A stretch of 64,000 nt of DNA from Pleomorphomonas sp. PLEO (GTDB taxonomy: Bacteria > Pseudomonadota > Alphaproteobacteria > Rhizobiales > Pleomorphomonadaceae): positions 4,958,001 through 5,022,000 of the forward strand of contig NZ_CP166625.1 of assembly GCF_041320595.1 (NCBI RefSeq), given 5' to 3'. This document shows, one piece after another, positions 11,839 through 19,866 of the stretch. Under the pieces are notes generated by a model. That model did not search any database. It had not been told where the DNA came from and saw nothing but the letters and a program-made list of their open reading frames with translations. Position 1 is the first letter of the stretch. The number at the start of each line of letters is the position of its first letter. The translations under genes and the position numbers were made by a program.

Positions 11839-11970
11839 ATTTACCCATCAAACTGCAATTAATTTCTTTTTATAGCTTTCTTGCATTTTGATGGGCGCGG
11901 GACCATAGTTTTAGGGGATGGAGAGCGGCCGCAGACTGAAGAGGCGTCGGCCGGATATGGAGTTGAGAAC

Positions 11971-12930
11971 ATGGCTTCCAAGCTGGACCAATTGCGCGAA
12001 ATGACCGTTGTGGTCGCCGACACCGGCGACATTGACGCAATCAAGAAGTTCAAGCCGGTCGACTGCACGACCAACCCGACGCTGGTACTGAAGGCCATCG
12101 GCCTTCCCGCTTACGAGCCAATTCTTGCCGACGCCGTCGCCTGGGGCAAGAAGCAGGCAGGCTCTCAGGAAGCCGCGATCAAGGCCATTGGCGACCGCCT
12201 TGCTGTTGCCGTCGGCACTGAACTCACCAAGCTGGTAGAAGGCCGCGTTTCCACCGAGGTCGACGCCGACCTGTCCTTCGACACCGCCGCCACCGTCGAA
12301 AAGGCGCGCGCCATCATCGCCGCCTACAAGGCCAACGGCGTCGAACGCGAGCGGATCCTGATCAAGGTTGCCGGCACCTGGGAAGGCATTCGAGCCTCGG
12401 AAATCCTGCAGAAGGAAGGCGTCGAGACCAATATGACGCTGATCTTCGACATCGCTCAGGCCATCGCCTGCGCTGATGCGAAGGCTTTCCTGATCTCGCC
12501 GTTCGTCGGCCGCATTCTCGACTGGTACGTCAAGGCCGAGGGTCGCACCTTCACGCCGGCTGAGGATCCGGGCGTCGTCTCGGTGCATGGCATTTACGAC
12601 TATTATAAAGCCCATGGCATTCCGACCGTGGTGATGGGCGCCTCGTTCCGCTCGCAGGGCGAAGTCGAGGCCCTGGCCGGCTGCGATCGCCTGACGATCT
12701 CGCCGGCGCTGCTCGATGCCCTTGCCGCCGACAACGGCACGCTGCAGCGCGCTTTGTCGCCGCACAAGCCCGGCCCGAAGCCGGAAGTGGTCAACCTCGA
12801 CGAAAAAGCCTTCCGCTGGGCCATGAACCAGAACCCGATGGCCACCGAGAAACTCGCCGAGGGCATTCGCCTGTTCGCCAAGGACCTTGGCGAACTGCGC
12901 AAGATCGTCGCCAAGCGCTTCGTCGCCTGA
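11971..12930 (+). CDS. tal: Transaldolase
   Basis: Transfers a dihydroxyacetone unit in the non-oxidative pentose phosphate pathway; cytoplasmic. The ATG at 11971 is chosen over an upstream in-frame codon because GGAG sits 8 bp before it and [20 protein letters not shown] matches the usual TalB start. At 319 residues it has normal length. The Schiff-base lysine is Lys132 in [15 protein letters not shown], the same number as in E. coli TalB, and the DCTTNP motif is present near the N-terminus. It is followed by a hairpin and then a SorC-type regulator. Confidence 0.96.
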   Translation: MASKLDQLREMTVVVADTGDIDAIKKFKPVDCTTNPTLVLKAIGLPAYEPILADAVAWGKKQAGSQEAAIKAIGDRLAVAVGTELTKLVEGRVSTEVDADLSFDTAATVEKARAIIAAYKANGVERERILIKVAGTWEGIRASEILQKEGVETNMTLIFDIAQAIACADAKAFLISPFVGRILDWYVKAEGRTFTPAEDPGVVSVHGIYDYYKAHGIPTVVMGASFRSQGEVEALAGCDRLTISPALLDALAADNGTLQRALSPHKPGPKPEVVNLDEKAFRWAMNQNPMATEKLAEGIRLFAKDLGELRKIVAKRFVA

Positions 12931-12946
12931 CGCCCAGACCGTCGGC

Positions 12947-12971
12947 GGGGCGCCTTTCAATCCGGCGCCCC
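12947..12971 (+). terminator. Hairpin between tal and the SorC-type regulator
   Basis: A perfect 8-bp stem, GGGGCGCC with GGCGCCCC, loop of 9 nt, followed by a short T-containing stretch (CGGCTTTT). It lies 16 bp after the tal stop and probably separates tal from the regulator gene. Confidence 0.6.
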
Positions 12972-13045
12972 ATCGGCTTTTCCCCCGGAACGGCATGTCG
13001 ACGATAGACGACATGCCCCTCCTCTTCCCCATCCAAGGCGCGCAT

Positions 13046-14005
13046 ATGCCCCGGCCCCGCCGCAGCGAAGACATGATCGTAGAGATCGCCCGCCTCCGCT
13101 ACGAACAGCGCCTGCCGCAAAACGAAATTGCCCGTCTGCTGGAGATCTCCGAAGCGACCGTCAGCCGGGCGCTCAAGTCAGCGCTTGATCTCGGCTACAT
13201 CGAATTTCAGGTCACCCCCAAAGCGTTCCGCGACAGCGCCGCTGAGCAGCGCTTGAAGGCGCATCTCGGCCTTCGCCTCGCCGTCATCGTCGAGAACCGG
13301 ACTGGCGCTCACGCCCCGGCCGACACGCTGGGCAAGGCGGTCGCCCGTGTCATCGAGGATACGCTGAAGAGCGGCGACGTGCTCGGCGTTTCCGATGGCG
13401 CCACAGCGGCGGCCATCGCTGCCGCCGCCCGCCGGTCACCGGCGCGCGACCTTAACGTGGTGGCGCTGGTCGGCGGGGTCGGCGCGCCTGAGCATTACAC
13501 TCACTCTTCAGAAGTGTGCCGCCGCCTTGCGGCCGGGCTCGGAGCCCAAGCCTGGCAACTGCCGGTCCCGGCCATCGTCGACGATGCGGGCGCCGCGCTC
13601 CTCTTGCGCGACACCGGCACGGTGCGCGGCGTCTTTTCTATGATGGATCACCTTGCGATCGCCGTGGTCGGCGTCGGTGCCATTTCGGCCACCGCGATGG
13701 TGTTCCGAGAAGGATTCATCGCTCCCGGCAAACTCGAGGAAATCCGTGCTCATGGCGCCGTCGGCACTATCTGCGGACGCTTTTTCGGTCAAGATGGCCG
13801 GCCGGTAGGCACCGAATTCGACGACAGAACCCTTTCGATCTCGCTTGAGCGCCTTACCCGCGTACCACTTTCCATCGCCGCAGCGCTATCCCCTCAGAAA
13901 GCCGAGGCGATCCGCGCCGCCGTCGCCGGCGGCCTTGTCAACGCGGTGGCAACCGACGTCGAAACCGCGGAGGCGCTGATGGGATTGCCAGCCAGTCGAT
14001 GCTGA
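13046..14005 (+). CDS. SorC/DeoR-family sugar-responsive transcriptional regulator
   Basis: A 319-residue repressor or activator that should bind DNA through an N-terminal helix-turn-helix (about residues 20-45, QNEIARLLEISEATVSRALKSA) and a phosphosugar through the C-terminal SorC sugar-binding domain (about 60-315). The start at 13046 is chosen because the HTH follows at normal distance and AAGG lies 8 bp before; ATGs at 12995 and 13013 are also possible. It sits directly downstream of tal in the same direction, so pentose phosphate intermediates are plausible effectors, but nothing in the sequence proves it. Confidence 0.85.
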   Translation: MPRPRRSEDMIVEIARLRYEQRLPQNEIARLLEISEATVSRALKSALDLGYIEFQVTPKAFRDSAAEQRLKAHLGLRLAVIVENRTGAHAPADTLGKAVARVIEDTLKSGDVLGVSDGATAAAIAAAARRSPARDLNVVALVGGVGAPEHYTHSSEVCRRLAAGLGAQAWQLPVPAIVDDAGAALLLRDTGTVRGVFSMMDHLAIAVVGVGAISATAMVFREGFIAPGKLEEIRAHGAVGTICGRFFGQDGRPVGTEFDDRTLSISLERLTRVPLSIAAALSPQKAEAIRAAVAGGLVNAVATDVETAEALMGLPASRC

Positions 14006-14060
14006 CAATCGCCGACGCACCATCGGCCTAATCTCCAGCAAAAGCTTGGAGGAGATTGCC

Positions 14061-14447
14061 GTGACCATCGCCGACGACATTATCGCGCTCGAAAAGGGAG
14101 CCCTTGACCGCTGGTGCGCCGGCGATCCCGATGCTTTCATCGACCTGTCAGCAGAAGATGTCACCTATTTCGACCCCTTCCGCGAGACGCGCCTCGACGG
14201 CAAGGCGGCGCTGAGCGCGCTCTATGATGAATTGCGGGGCAAGATTTTCGCGCCGCGTCACGAAATGATCGAGCCCAAGGTGCAGGCGGCTGGCGATGCT
14301 GCCGTGCTCACTTTCCGCTTCGTGTCGTGGAACGGCAGCGAAGGCGACCGTGTCGCTTGGAATTGCACCGAAGTCTATCGGCGCGATCCCGAGGGCTGGC
14401 GGATCATCCAGACGCACTGGTCGTTTACCGGCGTGGGCCTCGCCTGA
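14061..14447 (+). CDS. Small NTF2-like (SnoaL/DUF4440-type) protein
   Basis: A 128-residue cone-fold protein of the NTF2-like superfamily. The pattern of N-terminal helices (ALEKGALDRWCAGDPDAFIDLSAEDVTYFDPF) then beta sheet with WRIIQTHWSFTG at the end is typical. Such proteins are often steroid-isomerase-like or ligand-binding, and the family name alone does not give a reaction. The GTG at 14061 is taken as start because GGAGGAG lies about 6 bp upstream. It lies between the SorC regulator and the DHFR-like gene, with no clear functional link. Confidence 0.75.
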   Translation: MTIADDIIALEKGALDRWCAGDPDAFIDLSAEDVTYFDPFRETRLDGKAALSALYDELRGKIFAPRHEMIEPKVQAAGDAAVLTFRFVSWNGSEGDRVAWNCTEVYRRDPEGWRIIQTHWSFTGVGLA

Positions 14448-14536
14448 GAATTATGACGCCACCTCACAACCCACTTGGGCATTCTGCGTAGGGGCTGCTA
14501 TGCTCCGGTCCATCGCAACGGCAAACGGATGGTATC

Positions 14537-14935
14537 ATGGCGGATGTGAGGGCTATCTGCGCGATCGGTCAGCATGGCCAGATCGGACTCAATGGCCAGC
14601 TGCCCTGGGAGGGCAATCCCGGACGCGAATTCGTCGCCGACGTCGAGCGCTTTTATGAAGTGACACGCGGCCACGTCATGCTGGCCGGGCCGCACACCAC
14701 TTCCACCCTGCCCGGCTTCATGCAGTTCGACCGTACGCTCTGCCCGGTTCGCTCCAGCGACCGCCCGGAAGAGGTACTCGCTCGATTTCCCGACCGCGTC
14801 GTCTATGTCGCCGGTGGGCCAGCGGTATGGGAGGCCTACGCCAGCTTCATCCGCCACTGGGACATCAACCGCCTATCCTACGACGGGCCGGCCGACCGCT
14901 GGTTCAAACCGGAATGGCTTGTGGCGAAACGCTAA
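14537..14935 (+). CDS. Compact dihydrofolate reductase-like protein
   Basis: At 132 residues this is shorter than normal DHFR (about 160). It keeps recognisable landmarks: an N-terminal strand and Met20-like loop (ICAIGQHGQIGLNGQLPW), an acidic residue Asp35 in ADVERF that aligns with the catalytic Asp27 of E. coli FolA, a nucleotide-binding-like HVMLAGPHT, and the late VVYVAGGPAVWEAY strand-loop that matches the VIGGGxIY region. Most of the central part is compressed. It may be a minimal NADPH-dependent pterin reductase or a relative with another substrate. It ends at a strong terminator. Assignment to the fold is fairly safe, function is not. Confidence 0.7.
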   Translation: MADVRAICAIGQHGQIGLNGQLPWEGNPGREFVADVERFYEVTRGHVMLAGPHTTSTLPGFMQFDRTLCPVRSSDRPEEVLARFPDRVVYVAGGPAVWEAYASFIRHWDINRLSYDGPADRWFKPEWLVAKR

Positions 14936-14956
14936 CTGGCCATCGAGCGGACAACA

Positions 14957-14991
14957 AAATGGCGCTGGGAGCAAAACTCCCGGCGCCATTT
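14957..14991 (+). terminator. Rho-independent terminator after the DHFR-like gene
   Basis: A 15-bp stem (AAATGGCGCTGGGAG with one G-T pair) and a 5-nt CAAAA loop, followed by TCTTGTTT. It starts 21 bp after the stop codon. Confidence 0.85.
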
Positions 14992-15053
14992 CTTGTTTCC
15001 AGACCATCAAAAAGCGTTTCTGAAATCCTAAGGCCATTGCCTTTGTTTCTGCC

Positions 15054-15752
15054 TCAAAGGCTGTTCAGCCACTCCATGCGCTTGCCGAGATCGGGCGCGT
15101 CGAACACCAGCTTACCGGCGACGATCGCCTGGGCGCCGGCCTTGCGCAGCACCGGCACGGTATCCTCTCGAATGGCACCGTCGGCCACCAAAATGATCCG
15201 ATGGCCGGCGGGAACGCCAGCAATGTACTTCTGCGCCTCGTCCAGGCGGCGGGTTGCAGCCTGATTGATGCCTTCGCGCTCGCCGATCCCGGCCCCGAAC
15301 AGGGTGACCAGACCAACGCGCGGTAGATGACGGATCAGTTTGGCGACCGGCGTGTCGACCTTCAGCACGATGCCGGCAACGAGGCCGAGCTCGTTGATGC
15401 GGGCAATACCATTGTCGGCGAGCAAAGTGTTCTCGGCGTGGATGGAGATCGCGTCGGCGCCCGCGGCAGCGAACTGGTTGATCTGATTGATCAACGCCGG
15501 CTCGCCCACCATCAGGTGAACGTGGATTGGCTTATCGGTGATCGAGCGGATGCGGGCAACGATTTCCGGGAACATCAGCAACGTGTCAGCGAATACGCCA
15601 TCCGACGCATCGATATGGATGACGCTGGCATAGGGATCAATGCGAGCCAATTCGTCGGCGATGCGCAGCAGATCTGAGGACCACATCGAGAATTCGGTGA
15701 TCAGGTGGTCGGTCGGGAGGCGGTCGATCCATCCGGCGGCGGGGCGGTTCAT
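15054..15752 (-). CDS. Ribulose-phosphate 3-epimerase family protein
   Basis: A 232-residue TIM barrel of the pentulose/hexulose-phosphate epimerase family. The metal-binding landmarks are present: VIHIDASDGVFAD (His and Asp), HVHLMV, ISIHAEN and a late VADGAI aspartate. It departs from housekeeping Rpe: the SILSADF start is replaced by FSMWSSDLL, and MDGHFVPN becomes SDGVFADT, which suggests a different sugar phosphate, for example allulose-6-phosphate, or another ketose phosphate. It is the only gene of its transcript; a palindrome lies upstream. The family is secure, the exact substrate is not. Confidence 0.8.
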   Translation of the reverse strand: MNRPAAGWIDRLPTDHLITEFSMWSSDLLRIADELARIDPYASVIHIDASDGVFADTLLMFPEIVARIRSITDKPIHVHLMVGEPALINQINQFAAAGADAISIHAENTLLADNGIARINELGLVAGIVLKVDTPVAKLIRHLPRVGLVTLFGAGIGEREGINQAATRRLDEAQKYIAGVPAGHRIILVADGAIREDTVPVLRKAGAQAIVAGKLVFDAPDLGKRMEWLNSL

Positions 15753-15855
15753 CAGGCGATTCTCCGAGGGTCAAAATTCATGGCACTTGGCGTGCCGACG
15801 GCCCTCGCCGGCCCGCTAGCAAGCCATGTTCAAGATTGCGCACAAGTACTTGGAT

Positions 15856-15867
15856 AGCACTAGTGCT
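15856..15867. promoter_or_regulatory. 12-bp palindrome upstream of the epimerase gene
   Basis: AGCACTAGTGCT is a perfect palindrome about 105 bp before the epimerase start, in the 232-bp gap with the Ser-rich gene. It could be an operator, but no regulator is adjacent and the call is tentative. Confidence 0.25.
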
Positions 15868-15937
15868 TTCGTAGTGAAGGGTCCTTTTTTCGTGCGATCG
15901 CCCTGCAACGGCATGGCTCCCCTTCCTATAACGCAAA

Positions 15938-15960
15938 GCGGCGGGGTTTGCCCCCGCCGC
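15938..15960 (-). terminator. Hairpin terminator after the Ser-rich protein gene
   Basis: A perfect 9-bp stem (GCGGCGGGG and complement) with a 5-nt loop, 24 bp after the stop of the minus-strand Ser-rich gene. On that strand it is followed only by TTT, so the T-tract is weak. Confidence 0.6.
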
Positions 15961-15984
15961 CTCACCTGCGATCCGCAGTTTCTT

Positions 15985-16536
15985 TCAGGCAACCATGTCG
16001 AATAGATAGCTGTTGCTGTTTGACGAGGTCGAAGAGCCGCTGGCGCTATAGGACGTCTTGCTGCTTTCGGTGAGCGCATCCTGGAGTTCCTTCAGGATGT
16101 CGGTAATCGAGGTGCTGGACGACGAGCTGTCGTCGGCAGCATCGGTCGACTGACCGTCCTCGGGAGGCGGGCCGGGAGGTGGTCCGCCAGCGCCCTGCGG
16201 TCCACCGGCTCCCTTGGCACCCTTGTCCTTAGAGAAGGTGTCATCGAAGACGGAGGCGAGTTCGGTGGCCTGATCGGAGGTCAACGTACCGGAAGAGACC
16301 TGTTGCTGGATAAGATCAGCGATCTTTCCCTTCATCTCGTCGGGTGACGGTGGCTTGCTGCTGGATGCCCCACTCGAGCGGTTGCTCGACAAAGTCCCGT
16401 CGATACTTTCGAGTGCGGTGGCGAGCGCGGACTGGTCGCTCGACTTGACGCTGCCGGCGCTGACATCTGACTGGAGCGTCGACTGCAGCCGTGCGAGCGG
16501 CGACTGGTAGGCAGTGGTTGATGAAATCGAGGTCAT
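15985..16536 (-). CDS. Ser-rich, low-complexity hypothetical protein
   Basis: A 183-residue protein I do not recognise. The N-terminal half is Ser/Gln-rich with two short helical blocks that resemble EF-hand-like spacing (SSDQSALATALESIDGTL and EMKGKIADLIQQQVSSGTLTSDQATELASVFDDTFSKDKG). The middle is a Gly/Pro-rich linker (about 112-130) and the C-terminus is a Ser/Thr tract ending in YLFDMVA. No classical signal peptide is visible. It is divergent from an OmpR-type two-component system, and phased repeats lie in the shared promoter region, so it may be a target of that system. Secretion is possible but unproven. Confidence 0.65.
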   Translation of the reverse strand: MTSISSTTAYQSPLARLQSTLQSDVSAGSVKSSDQSALATALESIDGTLSSNRSSGASSSKPPSPDEMKGKIADLIQQQVSSGTLTSDQATELASVFDDTFSKDKGAKGAGGPQGAGGPPPGPPPEDGQSTDAADDSSSSSTSITDILKELQDALTESSKTSYSASGSSTSSNSNSYLFDMVA

Positions 16537-16593
16537 TTTTACCCTCGGGCTAGAGTCTTACGCATTACCTTCGAGTAGCGGAGCGCTCCGTTT

Positions 16594-16629
16594 GTTAACG
16601 ATTGGTAACTGAGGGGCAGGCACGGTAAC
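16594..16629. promoter_or_regulatory. Phased direct repeats, candidate response-regulator operator
   Basis: GTTAAC at 16594, GGTAAC at 16604 and GGTAAC at 16624 are spaced by exactly 10 and 20 bp, that is one and two helical turns. OmpR-family regulators bind such direct repeats. The site lies between the divergent Ser-rich gene (start 16536) and the response regulator (start 16737), so it could serve both promoters. Confidence 0.5.
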
Positions 16630-16736
16630 CAGACGTTTCGCTAGTCACAAAAAGAAACATTTAGATACAAAATAACTACCAGCACTGGCCGACCGAATGT
16701 TAAAGCTCAGCCGTTGAATGGGGATGGCCTTTCTTC

Positions 16737-17450
16737 ATGCAGAACCATATCCTGCTGGTCGAAGATGATAACGACATTAATACGTTGGTCTCGCGCTACC
16801 TGAAAGCTAACGACTGCCGTGTGTCTGTAGCTCGTGACGGTCGCGAGATGGATCGGTTATTGACGACATCGCGCGTCGACATTGTGCTGCTCGACATCAT
16901 GCTGCCCGGCGAAGATGGGCTCAGTATTTGTCGGCGCTTACGCAACACGTCGACTATACCAATCATTATGCTCTCAGCTCGCGGCGAGGAGATCGACCGA
17001 GTTGTCGGCCTCGAAATCGGTGCCGACGACTATATCGCCAAACCGTTCAGCGCCCGCGAACTTCTGGCGCGTATCCGGGCCATCCTGCGCCGCAGCAGCC
17101 TGCCCGCTGCCAAGGCAACCCGATCGGAATCGCGCCGCCTCAGCTTTGCCGGCTGGGTGATCGACACTCGCGAACGCAGTCTGACGACACCGTCCGGCGC
17201 CAAAGCGACGCTGACGGGCGCGGAGTTCGATCTGCTGGTTGCCTTTGCCGAGCGTGCGGGCATTACGCTCAGCCGCGATCAGCTCTTGGAGCTGACACAG
17301 GGTCGGCTCGCCGCGCCGTTTGAACGATCGATCGATATCCTGGTAAGCCGCCTGAGACGCAAACTCTCTCCTGACGACGAGAAATCGGAGTTTATCCGGA
17401 CCATCCGTTCGGAGGGCTACCTCTTCACCCCGGAAGTGGCGGCCTCATGA
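16737..17450 (+). CDS. OmpR-family two-component response regulator
   Basis: A 237-residue regulator with an N-terminal receiver domain (about 1-115) and a C-terminal winged helix (about 135-230). The phosphoacceptor is Asp53 in VLLDIMLPGEDG, and the acidic pair near the N-terminus (VEDDND) and Lys in DDYIAKPFS complete the active site. The next gene, its sensor kinase, starts with a 4-bp overlap (ATGA), so the two are co-translated. The signal is not identifiable; phased repeats upstream suggest autoregulation and control of the divergent Ser-rich gene. Confidence 0.94.
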   Translation: MQNHILLVEDDNDINTLVSRYLKANDCRVSVARDGREMDRLLTTSRVDIVLLDIMLPGEDGLSICRRLRNTSTIPIIMLSARGEEIDRVVGLEIGADDYIAKPFSARELLARIRAILRRSSLPAAKATRSESRRLSFAGWVIDTRERSLTTPSGAKATLTGAEFDLLVAFAERAGITLSRDQLLELTQGRLAAPFERSIDILVSRLRRKLSPDDEKSEFIRTIRSEGYLFTPEVAAS

Positions 17451-18760
17451 TCGGTAGAGTCCTGCGCCTGGTCTTCGATTCTGTTGCCGGCCAGGTCATC
17501 GTGCTTTTGGTGCTGTCGATCGCCGCCATGCATGGGGTGCTGACGGCCTATTTCTTCCTGTCCAACCCGCGGTCTACCTTCGCAGCTTCGCCGGGCGAGA
17601 TAACCGGCGAGATCGGCGCCGCTGCTCATATGCTGGCGGCTGCTACCCCGGCCGAGCGGCCAAGGCTCTTAGAACTCCTGAAAGAGACGCTGCCGTCGAT
17701 CACAGCTTGTGCCGCCCCTGTGCCGGAAAACGCCGACGAGATCCGGTTCGGGCCACTTGCTTCCCGCCTTGGCAACGCCGCCACCGCTCGCAAGGTGTTC
17801 GACGGACGGCCGGCGCCGGGGGACGAATTTATTGGGCCACTGTTCCTGATGCTAGCCGATGGGGCTTGTTATCAGCTCGACCTATCGGATGGTGAGGCGC
17901 CACGTTTCTTCGGACCGGGGACTATTGTGCTTGGCTTCTTGCTGGTTACCACGGTGGTGCTGGTGAGCTGGTCCATGGTGTTGATCATCAAGCCCCTCCG
18001 ACGTTTCGAGGTCGCCGTCGAACGCCTGCGTGACATGCGCTCAGAGGTCTCTGTTCCCGAAATCGGGCCGCGCGAGCTGCGATCGGCAATCTCCGCCTTC
18101 AACCGAATGCGCGCCCGTATCGGCAAACTGATGGCCGAGAAGACCGCCATGCTGGCCGCTGTCAGCCATGACCTCCGGACGCCGATCACCCGCCTGCGGT
18201 TGCGCGCGGAGTTCATTGAAGACGAGACGATCCGCGAGCCAATGCTGGCCGATCTCGACCACATGGCGGCCCTGGCTCAAGTGGCCCTGGTTCATCTCTC
18301 GGGCACCGACAGCACCGAACCATTCGACCAAACGGATCTACCGAGCCTGCTGCAGACCATTGCCGACCAGTTCGCAGATCTGGGCTATACAGTTTCCTAC
18401 GAGGGCCCGAACCGGCTCGCCGCCCGCGTCCGTCACCGTGACATCTTGAGGGCTGTGACCAATCTCGTCGAGAATGCCGTGCGTTATGGTGACAAGGTCG
18501 TTGTGTCGCTAAAGAAGCTGCCCGGACGTCGGCTCGCCATCGCCGTCGCCGACAACGGCCCTGGCATACCGGCCGCCGAACGCGAGCACCTGATCGAGCC
18601 TTTCGTGCGCGGCGACAGCGCTCGCAGTTCGCTGCCGAATTCCGGTTTTGGGCTCGGTCTCACCATTGCTCGTGACGTCGCCGAGGCGCATGGCGGTGGC
18701 ATCGTGCTCTCCGATAATCCGCCTCGCGGTCTCCTGGCCACGCTGGAAATTGAGAGCTGA
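17447..18760 (+). CDS. Sensor histidine kinase of the OmpR-type system
   Basis: A 437-residue EnvZ/RstB-like kinase. TM1 lies near residues 14-35, a periplasmic sensor of about 120 residues follows, TM2 is about 160-182, then HAMP, a dimerisation domain with His241 in AVSHDLRTPITRLRLR, and an ATPase domain with NLVENAVRYG (N box), VADNGPGIP (G1) and GFGLGLTIA (G2). All catalytic motifs look intact. It overlaps the response regulator by 4 bp. A GC-rich hairpin follows the stop codon. Confidence 0.94.
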   Translation: MIGRVLRLVFDSVAGQVIVLLVLSIAAMHGVLTAYFFLSNPRSTFAASPGEITGEIGAAAHMLAAATPAERPRLLELLKETLPSITACAAPVPENADEIRFGPLASRLGNAATARKVFDGRPAPGDEFIGPLFLMLADGACYQLDLSDGEAPRFFGPGTIVLGFLLVTTVVLVSWSMVLIIKPLRRFEVAVERLRDMRSEVSVPEIGPRELRSAISAFNRMRARIGKLMAEKTAMLAAVSHDLRTPITRLRLRAEFIEDETIREPMLADLDHMAALAQVALVHLSGTDSTEPFDQTDLPSLLQTIADQFADLGYTVSYEGPNRLAARVRHRDILRAVTNLVENAVRYGDKVVVSLKKLPGRRLAIAVADNGPGIPAAEREHLIEPFVRGDSARSSLPNSGFGLGLTIARDVAEAHGGGIVLSDNPPRGLLATLEIES

Positions 18761-18780
18761 CAAATTCCCCCAATAAGGAC

Positions 18781-18804
18781 GGCCGGCAAGTTTCCTCGCC
18801 GGCC
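18781..18804. terminator. Hairpin between the convergent kinase and DUF4340 genes
   Basis: A 7-bp perfect stem (GGCCGGC and complement) with a 10-nt loop in the 76-bp gap between two convergent genes. No long T-run is present; it may stop transcription from either side. Confidence 0.45.
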
Positions 18805-18836
18805 GCGTTCATTCGTCTATACAAGCCGGCCTTTCG

Positions 18837-19844
18837 TCAGCCTTCCTTGGCAAGGCTCGCCACGGTCCAGCCAAACATCTCGGTGTGGATGGTGTTGACC
18901 TTGAACTCGTAGCCCGCCGCCTTGTCGTTGATCGCCTTGGCGGCGTCGGCTGCCTTGGAATCGATCGCCTCAGCGGTGATGCGGATCCAGCCTTTCCCGG
19001 CCTCGTCGGCTGCCGGCACCGCCGTAGCCGTCACCGCGAGACCATCGGCGGTCTCATAACGCAGACGCGTCGTGTTCCCGATGGAGGCCGGCGTTTCCTT
19101 GCGAACGTCGCTGAAGTCGAAAGCTTGCAGGAAGGCGGTGACGCGGTTGGCCTTGCCTTCGTCGGGCGTCTTGCCGTCTGGTAACGCGGCCGGCAGTAGC
19201 TTGTCGCCGGTTCGCGTAAAATCGACAGTGGCACCAGAGGCGTCGGTCAGCGTCACTTTCGACAAGGCCGCCGGCTTGATGTCGGTGAGGCGAGCGTCGA
19301 ACCAGTCGGCACGGGCAGCGGGCATGTCGAGCGAGCCGCGCACCAGGTAGGCCTGCGGGTTGCCGTCGAGACGCACATACTGCCCACCACGACTGCCGCC
19401 TACCGTATAATCCTTCGTGCCGGCGTAGACGGCGGCGAGTGGCTTACCCTCCTTGTCGAGAAGAGCCACTTTGGTGGCCGCGCCCTTGTCCGCCGCGGGG
19501 TCGGCGAGCCCCAGATCCAAATACCGATCAGGCTTGTCGGTCTTGTCCTCGTCGATAGTCAAAATTGCCAGCGACGACACCAGCTTGCGAACTTCATCGA
19601 TACGTGCCGGGTAGCCGGAGGCATCAACGAAGCGATCGCCATTGCGCGTCAGCGTGGTGGTATCCTTGCCAACCGTAACTGCGAGGCGTTCAACCGAAGC
19701 AGACGTCTTGACGAGATCCGGCAGCAGTACCCGACCACGGTCGGCCACCGCGCTGCCAGCGGAGTTTCCTCCAGCGACGACTACGGCAGCAGCAACAGCG
19801 ACGGCTGTGATGGCGGCAAGGCCGATGAGCGATTTCGGCGTCAT
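18837..19844 (-). CDS. DUF4340 domain protein of a Gld-like ABC operon
   Basis: A 335-residue protein with an N-terminal membrane anchor or signal (about residues 3-28) and a periplasmic beta-rich region that matches DUF4340. The ATG at 19844 is chosen because GAGGAG lies just before it and the hydrophobic segment then falls at the N-terminus. It is the last gene of a four-gene operon with an ABC ATPase, a permease and a GldG-like protein, 22 bp after the latter. DUF4340 proteins are regularly found with this transporter type; their role is unknown. Confidence 0.82.
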   Translation of the reverse strand: MTPKSLIGLAAITAVAVAAAVVVAGGNSAGSAVADRGRVLLPDLVKTSASVERLAVTVGKDTTTLTRNGDRFVDASGYPARIDEVRKLVSSLAILTIDEDKTDKPDRYLDLGLADPAADKGAATKVALLDKEGKPLAAVYAGTKDYTVGGSRGGQYVRLDGNPQAYLVRGSLDMPAARADWFDARLTDIKPAALSKVTLTDASGATVDFTRTGDKLLPAALPDGKTPDEGKANRVTAFLQAFDFSDVRKETPASIGNTTRLRYETADGLAVTATAVPAADEAGKGWIRITAEAIDSKAADAAKAINDKAAGYEFKVNTIHTEMFGWTVASLAKEG

Positions 19845-19866
19845 ATGATGTAACTCCTCGCTGTGA

